From NCBI RefSeq assembly GCF_011742145.1, contig NZ_JAAQQU010000105.1, forward strand, positions 399,592-463,591: 64,000 nt of DNA, read 5' to 3'. Positions within the stretch are counted from its first letter, which is position 1, and each line of letters begins with the position of its first letter. This stretch comes from Flavobacterium sp. J49 (GTDB taxonomy: Bacteria > Bacteroidota > Bacteroidia > Flavobacteriales > Flavobacteriaceae). The notes below the pieces were generated by a model that was given only the letters and a program-made list of their open reading frames with translations, did not search any database and had not been told where the DNA came from. The position numbers and the translations under genes were made by a program. Positions 26,970 through 36,052 of this stretch are shown here, in pieces.

Positions 26970-28739
26970 TTAATTATCTCTAATAACATGAGCGACTCCG
27001 GTTAAAGTATGTACACCGTTACTATCAGTATAAGTACCGCTGAAAGTCATATCGATGTACTGACCAACAGCACCAAACTGATTTAAATTAAACTGAATCG
27101 TATTGGTCGTACTTGATCCTATATAACCTACTCCGCTTCCTTCTATTGAAAATTGGGTGGTCGTGTAGATTCCCGGTGTGGCAGTATTTCCCCAAATATA
27201 TAGGCCATTTTGATTACTATTGTAACCATTCAGAGTTAAAATAACAGAAGTTGGAATCTGTCCCTCAATTGCTCCGTTTACCTGCTGAATTAAAAACACC
27301 GGCGTATTATTGTCTATTTGATACGAAATAAATTCATCCACTGCCGTACAAGCTTGAAGATTACCTATATTGGTAATTGGAGCTGTAAAATTATATGCAA
27401 TAGAGTCCGTTGTTTGTAAGTTCTCCATATCAAAACCTTTCAAAGTAAATTGTGTATTACTCGGACAATAGATTTCATTAAAACTAAACGCTCCATTCGT
27501 AACCGGTGAAACCGAATAACCTCCTGCTCTGCTCAATATTACATAGCCATTAGTCACATTGGTATTATCACATTTGACTAAATTCCCAACTACATTGGAG
27601 CTCATAGTCGTAGGCGAATTGTTAATTACAATATTGGGTAAAGTAGTATTAGCTGTAAATGGTCCGATTGACGTAGTGTAAATAATATTACTCGTGTTAC
27701 AGCTGTAATAATCCGGATAGACATTTAATACTATAGTTTGATTTGATGGCACTAATCCTGAAATCAGACCATCATTATTCGTATAACCCATAACCGGCCA
27801 TGTATTACCATTAGCTATTAACCCTACTCCAACATTAGAAATACCGTTACCGTTAGCATCAACAATTGTCACTGTTAAAGTTACCAAAGGAAAAGGCGCA
27901 TCACAATTCCACCATGAAAAATGAGACACTTCGCCAACGTATTTGTTGCCTACTTTAGTTGCAACACCCTCTTCTTTCCAATAGCCTTTAGTTTCATCAA
28001 AATGCCATAGTGGAATGGAGCTTGGTGCCGAAGATATTTGACTATTATCAATTTGCAATGTAATTTCAGCGGTGTGACCTTCTTTAATATTTAACTTTTG
28101 TCCACCACTTCCGCGAAGCTCAACATTTAACATTCCGAAAGTTTCTAAAACCGCTTGTTGGTTAGTTTCCGTTTGGGCGTATAACATACCCGGCATTAGT
28201 TTACTGATATTTTCATCGCTTGGCAACAAATGAAACATCGCTACTTGTACGCTTCCCGAATAATCATTCCCATTGGCATCTTCAAAAGCACCGTCAAAGA
28301 CGACTTTAGTCCCCGAAGGCAAAGCTACTTCACTGGAAACACCTGATTGAATTGTTTCTAAAGGTGTATTGGGAATCATCATAATCTTCACATTATTTTT
28401 CCCGGTTGTGGGAACCATCGAACGCGAACCGTCAATATAACCAGCTTTGGTTGCTGTGATGTAGGCGAATCGCTGATACACATTGGCACCATTGATAATA
28501 AAAATACCATTAACATCCGTTTGTACTGTGGAAGAACCGATTTTTACTGTAGCTCCTTGTAAAGGATTATTGTCGGTATCGACTACTTGACCTATAAAAT
28601 CACGATTAACGGAATTCCCGAAATTTTGAGTAAAAGTCTCATCATTCGGGCCTGAATTGGAATTGTCATCATTAGATTCGCAACTTGAAAAAGCAGCTAC
28701 TAATAGCAATAAACACAAAAGGGAATGGATTTTTTTCAT
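26970..28739 (-). CDS. Large carboxypeptidase-regulatory-like lipoprotein
   Basis: This is a 589-residue surface lipoprotein. The signal peptide ends in a lipobox (AAFSSCES, Cys near residue 20). A CarboxypepD_reg-like domain (about 48-120, FIGQVVDTDNNPLQGATVKIGS) is followed by a segment with PLWHFDETKGYWKEEGVA and then further Ig-like or regulatory-like repeats (VTIVDANGNGISNVGVGLIANG). The WHFDE...W.EEG stretch occurs in many Bacteroidota lipoproteins of unknown role. There is no sorting domain, so it is expected to be attached to a membrane by lipid. It stands as a single gene. Confidence 0.78.
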   Translation of the reverse strand: MKKIHSLLCLLLLVAAFSSCESNDDNSNSGPNDETFTQNFGNSVNRDFIGQVVDTDNNPLQGATVKIGSSTVQTDVNGIFIINGANVYQRFAYITATKAGYIDGSRSMVPTTGKNNVKIMMIPNTPLETIQSGVSSEVALPSGTKVVFDGAFEDANGNDYSGSVQVAMFHLLPSDENISKLMPGMLYAQTETNQQAVLETFGMLNVELRGSGGQKLNIKEGHTAEITLQIDNSQISSAPSSIPLWHFDETKGYWKEEGVATKVGNKYVGEVSHFSWWNCDAPFPLVTLTVTIVDANGNGISNVGVGLIANGNTWPVMGYTNNDGLISGLVPSNQTIVLNVYPDYYSCNTSNIIYTTSIGPFTANTTLPNIVINNSPTTMSSNVVGNLVKCDNTNVTNGYVILSRAGGYSVSPVTNGAFSFNEIYCPSNTQFTLKGFDMENLQTTDSIAYNFTAPITNIGNLQACTAVDEFISYQIDNNTPVFLIQQVNGAIEGQIPTSVILTLNGYNSNQNGLYIWGNTATPGIYTTTQFSIEGSGVGYIGSSTTNTIQFNLNQFGAVGQYIDMTFSGTYTDSNGVHTLTGVAHVIRDN

Positions 28740-28804
28740 AACGTTAGGTTTTGTTTAACGAAAGATAGTAAAAACCTAAATTGGTTGCGTCAGAAAAATA
28801 AGAA

Positions 28805-28834
28805 ACAAAAAAAATCCTGATTTTCACCAGGATT
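28805..28834 (-). terminator. Terminator after dsbD
   Basis: The stem AATCCTG with CAGGATT and an adjacent A-tract (T-tract on -) lies 8 bp past the dsbD stop. Confidence 0.75.
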
Positions 28835-28841
28835 CTTAATC

Positions 28842-30833
28842 TTATTTAAATTTCGAAACACCGTCTTTCAGCCAAGCCAAATATTCATCGATGTTAGGTG
28901 TGTAACTAATCGGTTCGTTTAGTTTTTGCTCTTTCAAATCGGTTAAAACATAATACGGTTGTGTATTGGTTTTATAACGTGTAATAATAAAATCGGTCCA
29001 TTTGTTACCAATAGTCACCACTTCTTTACCGGTTTCTTTGGAAACGTATTGTTGGTCCTTAGGTAAATCACGTTTGTCGTCAACATACAAAGAAATCAAA
29101 ACCACTTCGTTTTTAAGTACGCTTAGCACTCTTTCGTCCGACCAAACATTGATTTCCATTTTACGACAGTTCACGCAAGCAAATCCGGTGAAATCGAGCA
29201 TAATGGGTTTGTTTACCTCTTTGGCGTGCGCCAAACCTTTTTCATAATCGGTGAAAGTAATGATTCCGTGTTCCCCTATTTTGGCACCATCGGGCAAGTC
29301 GCCTTTGGAAACTTCAGCCGAAGAACCGAAGAAACCGGTTGGACTTTCACTATACGTTTGTGGCGGTGGAAAGGCAGAAATCATTTTTAAAGGCGCACCG
29401 AATAAGCCCGGAATCATATAAACCGTAAAGGCTAAAACCAAAAGAGCCAAAGACAATCTTCCCACAGAAATATGGGTCAACGGACTATCATGCGGCGTGG
29501 TGATTTTGCCCAATAAATACAAAGCCCAAGTACCGAAAATGGCAATCCAAATCGCTAAGAAAACTTCTCTTTCGAGTAAATGCAATTGTAAAACCAAATC
29601 GGCATTGGATAAAAATTTAAAGGCTAAAGCCAATTCTAAAAAGCCTAATGACACTTTAACGGTATTCAACCAACCGCCTGATTTGGGTAACGAATGCATC
29701 CAACTCGGGAACATCGCAAACAACATAAACGGTAAAGCTAAAGCCGATGAAAAGCCAAGCATACCAACGATTGGCGCAATGCCACCTTTGGAAGCTGATT
29801 CCACTAAAAGCGTTCCCACAATGGGTCCGGTACACGAAAACGAAACGATGGCCAAGGCCAAGGCCATGAATAATATTCCGATTATTCCGCCTCTGTCGGC
29901 TTGTCTGTCGACTTTATTCGCCCAAGAATTCGGCAACATGATTTCGAAAGCACCCAAAAAAGACACCGCAAAAATGACCAATAAAATAAAGAAAAACACG
30001 TTGAACCAAACATTCGTTGACAAAGAATTCAAGGCTTCCGCACCGAAAATACCCGTTACCAAAGAACCTAATATCAAATAGATGGCGATAATGGAAATTC
30101 CATACAAAATGGCATTGCGCTTGCCTTGTCCGGGATTTTTACTTTGTTTGGTAAAAAAACTTACCGTCATTGGAATCATCGGGAAAACACAAGGCGTTAG
30201 CAAAGCGGCAAATCCGCCAAGGAATGCCAAAAAGAAAATCGTCAACAAACCTCTGTTTTCTTCTTTCTTTGGTTGAGCAACATCTGTTGAAGCAGCTGGT
30301 TTAACTTTTTCTTTAGGTGTTTGTGTGGTATCAGCTTCTATAGAGTCAATGTTTGTCACAACTTCCTCCGGGTTTGCCATTACTATTTTTGGCAATGAAA
30401 AAGTAAAAGCATAGTCTTGATTGATACAAACTTCTTTACAGACTTGGTAATCAATCGTCGCCTTTATGGTGGTCAGACTAGGATTTAAGACTTTTATTTT
30501 TTGGGTAAACGTTACTTTCTTTTCGAAATAATACTCGTCAACCTCAAAAACATCGTTGTATTGTTTTTTATACGGACTTTCTTTGACTTTTCCAATCAGT
30601 TCGTAGTTTCCTTTGGCATCTTTGAATTTGAATTCGGCTGCTAAAGGTCCGTTTTCCGGGGTAAATTGGGAATAAACATGCCATTGGTCTTCGATTTTGC
30701 CTTCCATCACCAAATTGAATTCGGTGTCGCTGATTTTCTCAACTTTACTGCTCCATTTTACCGGATTTACCATTTGGGCATTTACATTGGCGAAAGCCAA
30801 AAAACTCAAAAGAAAAAATAGTGCTTTCTTCAT
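28842..30833 (-). CDS. dsbD: Thiol:disulfide interchange protein DsbD
   Basis: This 663-residue protein passes electrons from cytosolic thioredoxin to periplasmic proteins. The signal peptide (to about NVNAQ) leads into an N-terminal beta domain with cysteines in the QVCKEVC region. A membrane domain of about eight helices follows, with redox cysteines in LTPCVFPMIPM and FSCTGPIVG. The C-terminal thioredoxin-like domain has C553-V-N-C556. All three modules are present. The start codon overlaps the tilS stop by one base (TAATG), suggesting translational coupling. Confidence 0.9.
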   Translation of the reverse strand: MKKALFFLLSFLAFANVNAQMVNPVKWSSKVEKISDTEFNLVMEGKIEDQWHVYSQFTPENGPLAAEFKFKDAKGNYELIGKVKESPYKKQYNDVFEVDEYYFEKKVTFTQKIKVLNPSLTTIKATIDYQVCKEVCINQDYAFTFSLPKIVMANPEEVVTNIDSIEADTTQTPKEKVKPAASTDVAQPKKEENRGLLTIFFLAFLGGFAALLTPCVFPMIPMTVSFFTKQSKNPGQGKRNAILYGISIIAIYLILGSLVTGIFGAEALNSLSTNVWFNVFFFILLVIFAVSFLGAFEIMLPNSWANKVDRQADRGGIIGILFMALALAIVSFSCTGPIVGTLLVESASKGGIAPIVGMLGFSSALALPFMLFAMFPSWMHSLPKSGGWLNTVKVSLGFLELALAFKFLSNADLVLQLHLLEREVFLAIWIAIFGTWALYLLGKITTPHDSPLTHISVGRLSLALLVLAFTVYMIPGLFGAPLKMISAFPPPQTYSESPTGFFGSSAEVSKGDLPDGAKIGEHGIITFTDYEKGLAHAKEVNKPIMLDFTGFACVNCRKMEINVWSDERVLSVLKNEVVLISLYVDDKRDLPKDQQYVSKETGKEVVTIGNKWTDFIITRYKTNTQPYYVLTDLKEQKLNEPISYTPNIDEYLAWLKDGVSKFK

Positions 30834-32143
30834 TAGTCGGTATAATTGATTTTTAAAATTTTAGTTGTGCTTGCTGTTATCCTGAATCGTTCATCTTGCC
30901 TTTTTCCTACTATCCAAACAATTTTATCATCGGAACAAAGTAGCCAAATATTGGCTTTATCGAGCAAGGAGAACTTTTCGTCTTTGAAATACTTGCTCAA
31001 TTTCTTTTTTCCGGTCATGCCAAAAGGTTGAAAAAAATCCCCTTCTTGCCAACGGCGAATGGTCAACGGAAATTGAAGCTTGTCTTCATCGACAAAGATA
31101 ACATTACTTGTTTGAAGTGAAATGTCACTTACGTTACAAAAGGCAAGTTTTAAGGGAACTTTAACTTCGGTTTGCCCTTTTTGCACCCAAAACACTTCAT
31201 CACTCACCACATTTTGCTTTGGAAACAACAACAAAGAATCCCTGTTTTTCAAGAGAATATGGGTATTTGACAAGACTTGCTTTCCGGATTGCGCGTTGAT
31301 TAAATCATAAACCGAAGACCAATCGGCAAAGCCAAAAGGTTGCAGCCAATCGAACAAATAGGCTTTGTAATTTCGGTATTTGAGCAACTTGGGCAAGTCG
31401 ATAACCATATGATTTTCTTCTTCGCTGACCACTTTTTGGTACAAATTTTCAGCCGCATCTTTGGCCAATGATTGGGTTTGTTTCAAATGACCAATCGTGT
31501 TTTCAAAAGACGACAACAAACTCGGATTCAGTTCCTTCAAAATCGGAATCACATCGTGGCGCAATTTGTTGCGTAAATATTTATCCGAAGCATTGCTGCT
31601 GTCTTCGCGCCAAATGATTTGATTTTCATGGGCGAAAGCCTCGATCTCATTTCTGGAAAAAGCCAATAACGGTCGGACAATCTTGTCATTCTGTTCCGGA
31701 ATTCCGGTCAGACCTTCAATTCCTGAACCACGCGTAAAGTTGATTAAAAAGGTTTCCAAACTGTCATCGAGATGATGCGCCGTTAAGATATAATCAAAAT
31801 TATGGTTGGCCAAAAGCGTATAAAACCACTCATAACGAAGGTTTCGTGCCACCACTTGAATCGAAAGTTTATTTTGTTCGGCAAAAGCCTTTGTATCGAA
31901 TCTTTGAATGAATATTGGAATTTGTAATTTTTCTATTTGATTTTTGACGAAGTTTTCATCCTCATCGCTTTCTTCACCACGCAATTGGAAATTACAGTGC
32001 GCTACTGCGAAATCTAATTTTGATTGGAAACACAAATCCACCAAAACCATGCTGTCAACGCCGCCGCTAACGGCCAATAACAACTTCTTTCCTTTGAGAA
32101 AAGGAAGGTTTTCATTGATGTGGTTTTGGAATTTTGATAACAT
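30833..32143 (-). CDS. tilS: tRNA(Ile)-lysidine synthase
   Basis: This 436-residue enzyme converts C34 of the AUA-decoding tRNA-Ile to lysidine, which changes both codon and amino-acid identity. The N-terminal PP-loop SGGVDS is at residues 26-31, and HCNFQLRGEES, LTAHHLDD and the C-terminal substrate-binding domain (RRWQEGDFFQPFGMTGKKKLSK) are in place. Length is normal for TilS. The gene reads directly into dsbD through an overlapping TAATG. Confidence 0.95.
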   Translation of the reverse strand: MLSKFQNHINENLPFLKGKKLLLAVSGGVDSMVLVDLCFQSKLDFAVAHCNFQLRGEESDEDENFVKNQIEKLQIPIFIQRFDTKAFAEQNKLSIQVVARNLRYEWFYTLLANHNFDYILTAHHLDDSLETFLINFTRGSGIEGLTGIPEQNDKIVRPLLAFSRNEIEAFAHENQIIWREDSSNASDKYLRNKLRHDVIPILKELNPSLLSSFENTIGHLKQTQSLAKDAAENLYQKVVSEEENHMVIDLPKLLKYRNYKAYLFDWLQPFGFADWSSVYDLINAQSGKQVLSNTHILLKNRDSLLLFPKQNVVSDEVFWVQKGQTEVKVPLKLAFCNVSDISLQTSNVIFVDEDKLQFPLTIRRWQEGDFFQPFGMTGKKKLSKYFKDEKFSLLDKANIWLLCSDDKIVWIVGKRQDERFRITASTTKILKINYTD

Positions 32144-32155
32144 GTTTTAAGTCAA

Positions 32156-32580
32156 AAGGGATTAGGGAAAAGGGATAAGTTATTCCTCTAGCTTTTTAAT
32201 CAACGAATTTAGCATTTTTTCAACTTCTATTGACAGTTGTTTTATTTCTTCTAAATCATCCGCTTTTAAGAAATCTAAATTAACTGCTATTTCCAACTGA
32301 GTTTGATTTTCAAATAATGAACCACGAGCAATTTGCAAAAATCTCGAATAGTCTTTTCTATAATTTCGCCCATAACCTTCAGCAATATTGGAAGGAATAG
32401 AAACAGCACTTCTCTTTATTTGTGAAGCCAATCCATATTTCTCATTCTCGGGTAACTGAGTAACCAATTTATAAATCAGTGTTACCAAACTCATTGATTT
32501 TTGCCAAACAATTAAATCTCTATAACTTGTCATATACCTAAATTTAAAACTTTTCCCTTTTCCCTTATCTCTTATCCCTT
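32156..32580. mobile_element. Four-helix-bundle gene flanked by inverted repeats (candidate small mobile element)
   Basis: The left flank (32156-32179) carries AAGGGATTAGGGAAAAGGGA then TAAG. The right flank (32550-32580) reads CTTTTCCCTTTTCCCTTA then TCTCTTATCCCTT, its imperfect reverse complement. The pabB stop codon begins at 32579 inside the right flank. The same arms occur without a gene at 17331-17403. No transposase is present, so mobility would be in trans. The element identity is inferred from repeats alone. Confidence 0.55.
32180..32533 (-). CDS. Four helix bundle protein (23S rRNA intervening-sequence family)
   Basis: This is a 117-residue all-helical protein. The family hallmarks are YRDLIVWQKSMSLV at the start, LPENEKYGLASQIKRSAVSI, then PSNIAEGYGR and FLQIARGSL. 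Relatives are encoded in 23S rRNA intervening sequences, next to diversity-generating retroelements (Avd) and as isolated genes across Bacteroidota. This copy has neither an rRNA nor a retroelement context. It lies between pabB and tilS inside inverted repeats, which suggests that it belongs to a small transposable unit. Confidence 0.9.
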   Translation of the reverse strand: MTSYRDLIVWQKSMSLVTLIYKLVTQLPENEKYGLASQIKRSAVSIPSNIAEGYGRNYRKDYSRFLQIARGSLFENQTQLEIAVNLDFLKADDLEEIKQLSIEVEKMLNSLIKKLEE

Positions 32581-33883
32581 AACTCAAAACCTCGAACATC
32601 GCTTTGGCTTTCAGCAAACACTCTTCGTACTCTTGCTCAGGAACCGCTTGCGAAGTAATGGCGCTACCAACGGAAAAAGACAAATACTCCTTTTTGGAAT
32701 TGTATAAAATGCTTCGGATAACGACATTGAAATCGAAATCGTTATTTGGGGTGAAATAACCCACTGCGCCGCTGTATAATCCGCGTTTGGTTTCTTCGAG
32801 TTCTTCGATGATTTTCATGGCGGAGATTTTGGGTGCACCGGTCATGCTGCCCATAGGGAAAGTCGTTCTCAGAATTTCTATAGGTGAAGTTGAATGGTCA
32901 ACGGTTGAAACTATGGTTGAAATCATTTGATGCACTTGCTCAAAAGAATAAATCCCACAAAGCTCTTCCACAACAACAGAACCTTTGGTGGCGGTATGCG
33001 ATAAATCATTGCGGACTAAGTCAACTATCATGATATTTTCCGAACGCTCTTTGGGATTTTGGGCTAACTCGGTTTTGGCGTTTTGGTCTGAAACTTCATC
33101 AATATAACGTTTGGCTGTTCCTTTTATCGGTTGGGAAATGACTTTGTTTCCTTCTTTTCTCAAATAGCGTTCCGGCGAGGCACACAGCAAATATTGATGG
33201 TTATTCTTGAAATATGCGGCGAATGGCGGATGTGAAATGTCATTCAGTTTTTGATAAATTTCTAACGAATCAATCTTAGCATTTTCGGCATAAAATTCCA
33301 TACAAAAATTGGCTTCGTAAATATCGCCGCGATGAATTCGCGAAAGCATTTCGGTGACTTTGGCGATGTAGTTCTTCTTTGAAATCCGTTGTTCTATTTT
33401 GGGTTGTCGGTTGACGGTTGACGGTTGACGGTAAGTCTCGATATCTTCAAAATCAGATTCGATTTCATCATCACACATTCGGAGGTAATGAATTTCTAAT
33501 TCGTTTCCTTTCAGCAAAAATAATTTCTTGGGTTGGAAAAAAAACAAATCAGGAAAATCTAAACCATCAAAGTTGTGGGATTGCAACTCTTCAATATCAT
33601 TTTTTAAATCATAGGAAAGATAACCGAACAGCCAATCTTTAGTTTGTTGTTGGTATTGTTTTACATCTTCAAAAGCGTTGTGATGGTCGGTTTTTATGGC
33701 CGTAAAGGCATCAACCGCTAAGACACAATCATAACTCGAATACTTTTGCTGATGGTCATTGGAATCCAAAAAAACGACTTCCCTAAACTGTTGTGACCAA
33801 GCCAATAATTGGCTTTTAAAAGTATCGGTCTGTTCAATTTTTCGGGTAATACTGGTTCTCAAGTGAGCGGTTTTTAATGGCAT
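32579..33883 (-). CDS. pabB: Aminodeoxychorismate synthase component I (anthranilate synthase I family)
   Basis: This is a 434-residue chorismate-binding enzyme. The C-terminal catalytic domain shows GDIYEANFCMEF, the catalytic-loop PIKGTAKR, ENIMIVDLVRNDLS, FPMGSMTGAPK and an ending SVGSAITSQAVPEQEYEE. PIKGTA is typical of PabB, while TrpE usually has PIAGTR. No glutaminase gene adjoins. The product would feed p-aminobenzoate and folate synthesis. A 7-bp tandem repeat lies within the coding sequence near residues 151-158, in the spacer between the N-terminal and catalytic parts. Confidence 0.87.
   Translation of the reverse strand: MPLKTAHLRTSITRKIEQTDTFKSQLLAWSQQFREVVFLDSNDHQQKYSSYDCVLAVDAFTAIKTDHHNAFEDVKQYQQQTKDWLFGYLSYDLKNDIEELQSHNFDGLDFPDLFFFQPKKLFLLKGNELEIHYLRMCDDEIESDFEDIETYRQPSTVNRQPKIEQRISKKNYIAKVTEMLSRIHRGDIYEANFCMEFYAENAKIDSLEIYQKLNDISHPPFAAYFKNNHQYLLCASPERYLRKEGNKVISQPIKGTAKRYIDEVSDQNAKTELAQNPKERSENIMIVDLVRNDLSHTATKGSVVVEELCGIYSFEQVHQMISTIVSTVDHSTSPIEILRTTFPMGSMTGAPKISAMKIIEELEETKRGLYSGAVGYFTPNNDFDFNVVIRSILYNSKKEYLSFSVGSAITSQAVPEQEYEECLLKAKAMFEVLS
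33408..33432. repeat. 7-bp tandem repeat inside pabB
   Basis: CGGTTGA is repeated three times and followed by CGGT. Because 7 is not a multiple of 3, gain or loss of one unit would shift the pabB frame. Confidence 0.8.
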
Positions 33884-34077
33884 TCAAAATTACAATAAAA
33901 ATAATTCTCGGGACGAACGAACAAAGTTGAATTTTTGGCACGCTTTTTAGTAGGACTAAAAAAAGTGTTTAACAAGTAATTCATTAAAAGCTATTGATAG
34001 AAAACTACTCCGACTTGCTCAAAAAATAATACGTATTGGAACTGTAACTATTAATAACTATTTAAAATGAATGAAAC

Positions 34078-34977
34078 ATGAAACACTTATCAAAACTGGG
34101 TTTGGCATTACTACTATTGGGAATTGCCTTTGCATGCAAACAAGCGGAAGCGGAAGACAATGCCGCAACAGAAATGAATGTTGCCGCCGACAGCATTGCG
34201 GTAACCACTACTTCCTCAAACGCTGCAGTAGAAAACAAACAATCTAACCGAAAGTTTGTACGAACGGCCGATTTAAAATTCAAAGTTAAAAATGTCGCCC
34301 AATCGACTTATGCTATAGAGAGCATTGTGGCCAAACACGGTGGCTTTGTAACCTTTACCGATTTGAAAAGCACCGTTAACGAACATGAAGAAACTCAGGT
34401 AAGTCAGGACAGCATTTTGGAAACGACCAAATATACCGTAGACAACACCATTACCCTTCGCGTTCCGAATTCGCAATTAGATACCGTCTTAACCTCCTTA
34501 GCCAAAGAAGTAGATTTCCTCGACAGCCGTTTGATTAAAGCCGATGATGTAGCTTTACAATTGTTATCCAATAAACTGGCGCAAAAACGATTGACCAAAA
34601 GCCAACAACGCTTGGAAAAAGGCATTGATACCAAAGGCAAAAAGATTAACGATATCACCAACGCTGAAGACAAAGTGCTCGACCGGGAAACGGAAAGCGA
34701 TGAGCAAATCATTAAGAATTTATCACTGGAAGATCAAGTTAATTACAGCACCGTGACGTTGTATTTGTACCAAAGAGAAACGGTGAAAAAGGAATTGGTA
34801 TTCAACGAGAAAAACAGCAATGCCTATCGACCGCATATCGGGTTGCAAATTTGGGATAGTTTAAAAACCGGTTGGTTTATGTTGGAAGGGATTATTGCTT
34901 TTGTGACGCAACTCTGGGCGTTAATTTTAATTGGAGTTTTGGGCTTTTTGGCATATAAAAAATTCTTTAAGCAATAA
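34078..34977 (+). CDS. DUF4349 lipoprotein
   Basis: This is a 299-residue lipoprotein with a lipobox (GIAFAC, Cys near residue 20). An Ala- and Thr-rich linker leads to the DUF4349 domain (RTADLKFKVKNVAQSTYAIE near 61-80), which includes a helical coiled-coil middle and returns to a beta strand (VNYSTVTLYLYQ). The C-terminal membrane helix (about 275-295) ends in basic residues. The domain's function is unknown; it is common in cell-envelope proteins. The long leader between pabB and this gene shows no further feature. Confidence 0.85.
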   Translation: MKHLSKLGLALLLLGIAFACKQAEAEDNAATEMNVAADSIAVTTTSSNAAVENKQSNRKFVRTADLKFKVKNVAQSTYAIESIVAKHGGFVTFTDLKSTVNEHEETQVSQDSILETTKYTVDNTITLRVPNSQLDTVLTSLAKEVDFLDSRLIKADDVALQLLSNKLAQKRLTKSQQRLEKGIDTKGKKINDITNAEDKVLDRETESDEQIIKNLSLEDQVNYSTVTLYLYQRETVKKELVFNEKNSNAYRPHIGLQIWDSLKTGWFMLEGIIAFVTQLWALILIGVLGFLAYKKFFKQ

Positions 34978-35038
34978 ACCATATCCGACTGACTCTTAAA
35001 TAAATACCATTAGTTTCGGCTTTTGGTATTTTTTTGTT

Positions 35039-35046
35039 TAACTTTG
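35039..35046 (+). promoter_or_regulatory. -7 promoter element of the DoxX-like gene
   Basis: TAACTTTG is an exact TAnnTTTG match, 27 bases before ATG 35074. TTTC 20 bases upstream is a weak -33 candidate. Confidence 0.55.
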
Positions 35047-35073
35047 ATAGACCAACCAAAAACTTCAACAATT

Positions 35074-35448
35074 ATGAAAATCGCTACCATTGTTATTCGA
35101 GTACTTATTGGATTATTTTTACTGTTTGCCTCAATCAGTTTCTTCTTGAAATTAGCCCCGGAAACCGAAGCTACCGGAAACTTCAAAGCCTTTAACACCG
35201 GTTTAGTCGCTTCTGTTTATTTGATTCCTTTAGCCAAAGCTGTTGAATTGTTATGCGGCTTGGCATTTGTCATCGGTAGATATGTAACTTTGGCGAATAT
35301 TGTTGTTTTGCCGGTTACTTTAAATATCTTATTAATCAATTATTTCATGTCACCGGAAACCCTACCCATTGCAGCCGCACTCTTCTTAGGAAACCTATTT
35401 TTAATTTGGCGCTATTGGGATAATTACAAAACAGTTTTCACCCCATAA
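35074..35448 (+). CDS. DoxX-like four-helix membrane protein
   Basis: This is a 124-residue inner-membrane protein with four hydrophobic helices (VIRVLIGLFLLFASISFFL, VYLIPLAKAVELLCGLAFVI, LANIVVLPVTLNILLINYF and IAAALFLGNLFLIWRYW). The pattern and the glutamate in helix two fit the DoxX family, whose members have unclear redox or solute roles. I start at ATG 35074 rather than at an upstream in-frame codon, because the promoter motif falls inside the longer version. It ends at a bidirectional terminator. Confidence 0.82.
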   Translation: MKIATIVIRVLIGLFLLFASISFFLKLAPETEATGNFKAFNTGLVASVYLIPLAKAVELLCGLAFVIGRYVTLANIVVLPVTLNILLINYFMSPETLPIAAALFLGNLFLIWRYWDNYKTVFTP

Positions 35449-35477
35449 AAAAACGTCCCGATATTCGGGACGTTTTT
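35449..35477. terminator. Bidirectional terminator
   Basis: A perfect 13-bp stem (AAAAACGTCCCGA and TCGGGACGTTTTT) with a 3-base loop lies between convergent genes. Confidence 0.92.
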
Positions 35478-35478
35478 G

Positions 35479-35736
35479 TTATTTATCAATGGAGCTCATT
35501 ACTCGCTTCATAAAATCATTGAGGGCTTCTTTTTTGTCTTTGCCTTCTTTGATCATTTTATGAACCTCAAGCGCGCCATACATATTGGAGATTAGCTCGC
35601 CTATCACATCCAATTCTTCATCTTTCAACGAAGGTACTTCTGTTAAGGCTTCTAATACATCAATAGTTTCAATGATATAATCTTGGTCATTTTCCTCTAT
35701 GAATTGAGTCAAATGTTTGATAACGGGTAGTTTCAT
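35479..35736 (-). CDS. Small acidic helical protein (DUF6952-like) of the peroxiredoxin operon
   Basis: This 85-residue protein is almost wholly helical and acidic, with a core around VLEALTEVPSLKDEELDVIG. It resembles the small family DUF6952, which I associate with thioredoxin and peroxiredoxin genes in Flavobacteriia. The gene begins 1 bp after the thioredoxin stop, which strongly suggests co-translation. It has no cysteines, so it is not itself a redox carrier. A regulatory or adaptor role is a guess. Confidence 0.78.
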   Translation of the reverse strand: MKLPVIKHLTQFIEENDQDYIIETIDVLEALTEVPSLKDEELDVIGELISNMYGALEVHKMIKEGKDKKEALNDFMKRVMSSIDK

Positions 35737-35737
35737 A

Positions 35738-36046
35738 TTATTTCACTTCATCAACCAACTCCGCTAAAACCTCGGCTTTATTGGTTTGGGTTTGATTCAC
35801 CAATTTACCGTTTACAAAAGTGGCAAAGGTTGGCAAATTAGAAACATTAGCTAATTTTCTGGACTCCGGAGCATTTTCAGCATCAACCAAAACAAAAGTC
35901 ATCCCTTCATTTTGAGAAGCCAGCATTTTGAATTTGGGTTTCATGATGCGACAATTGCCACACCAAGAAGCCGAATATTGCACCACTACTTTCTCATTGG
36001 TTTCTACCAAATTTTGTAAAGTATCTTCGTTTAATTCGATGAGCAT
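35738..36046 (-). CDS. Thioredoxin family protein
   Basis: This 102-residue cytosolic thioredoxin-fold protein has active site W-C29-G-N-C32 and the cis-proline region NLPTFATF. The CGNC sequence differs from the CGPC of classic thioredoxin. It is placed 6 bp after the peroxiredoxin gene in the same operon, so it is probably the dedicated reductant of that peroxiredoxin. Confidence 0.92.
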   Translation of the reverse strand: MLIELNEDTLQNLVETNEKVVVQYSASWCGNCRIMKPKFKMLASQNEGMTFVLVDAENAPESRKLANVSNLPTFATFVNGKLVNQTQTNKAEVLAELVDEVK

Positions 36047-36052
36047 GACTTA

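Noticed and set aside
32180..32533. 23S rRNA intervening sequence or diversity-generating retroelement
   Set aside because: No rRNA sequence, reverse transcriptase or template repeat is present around the four-helix-bundle gene.
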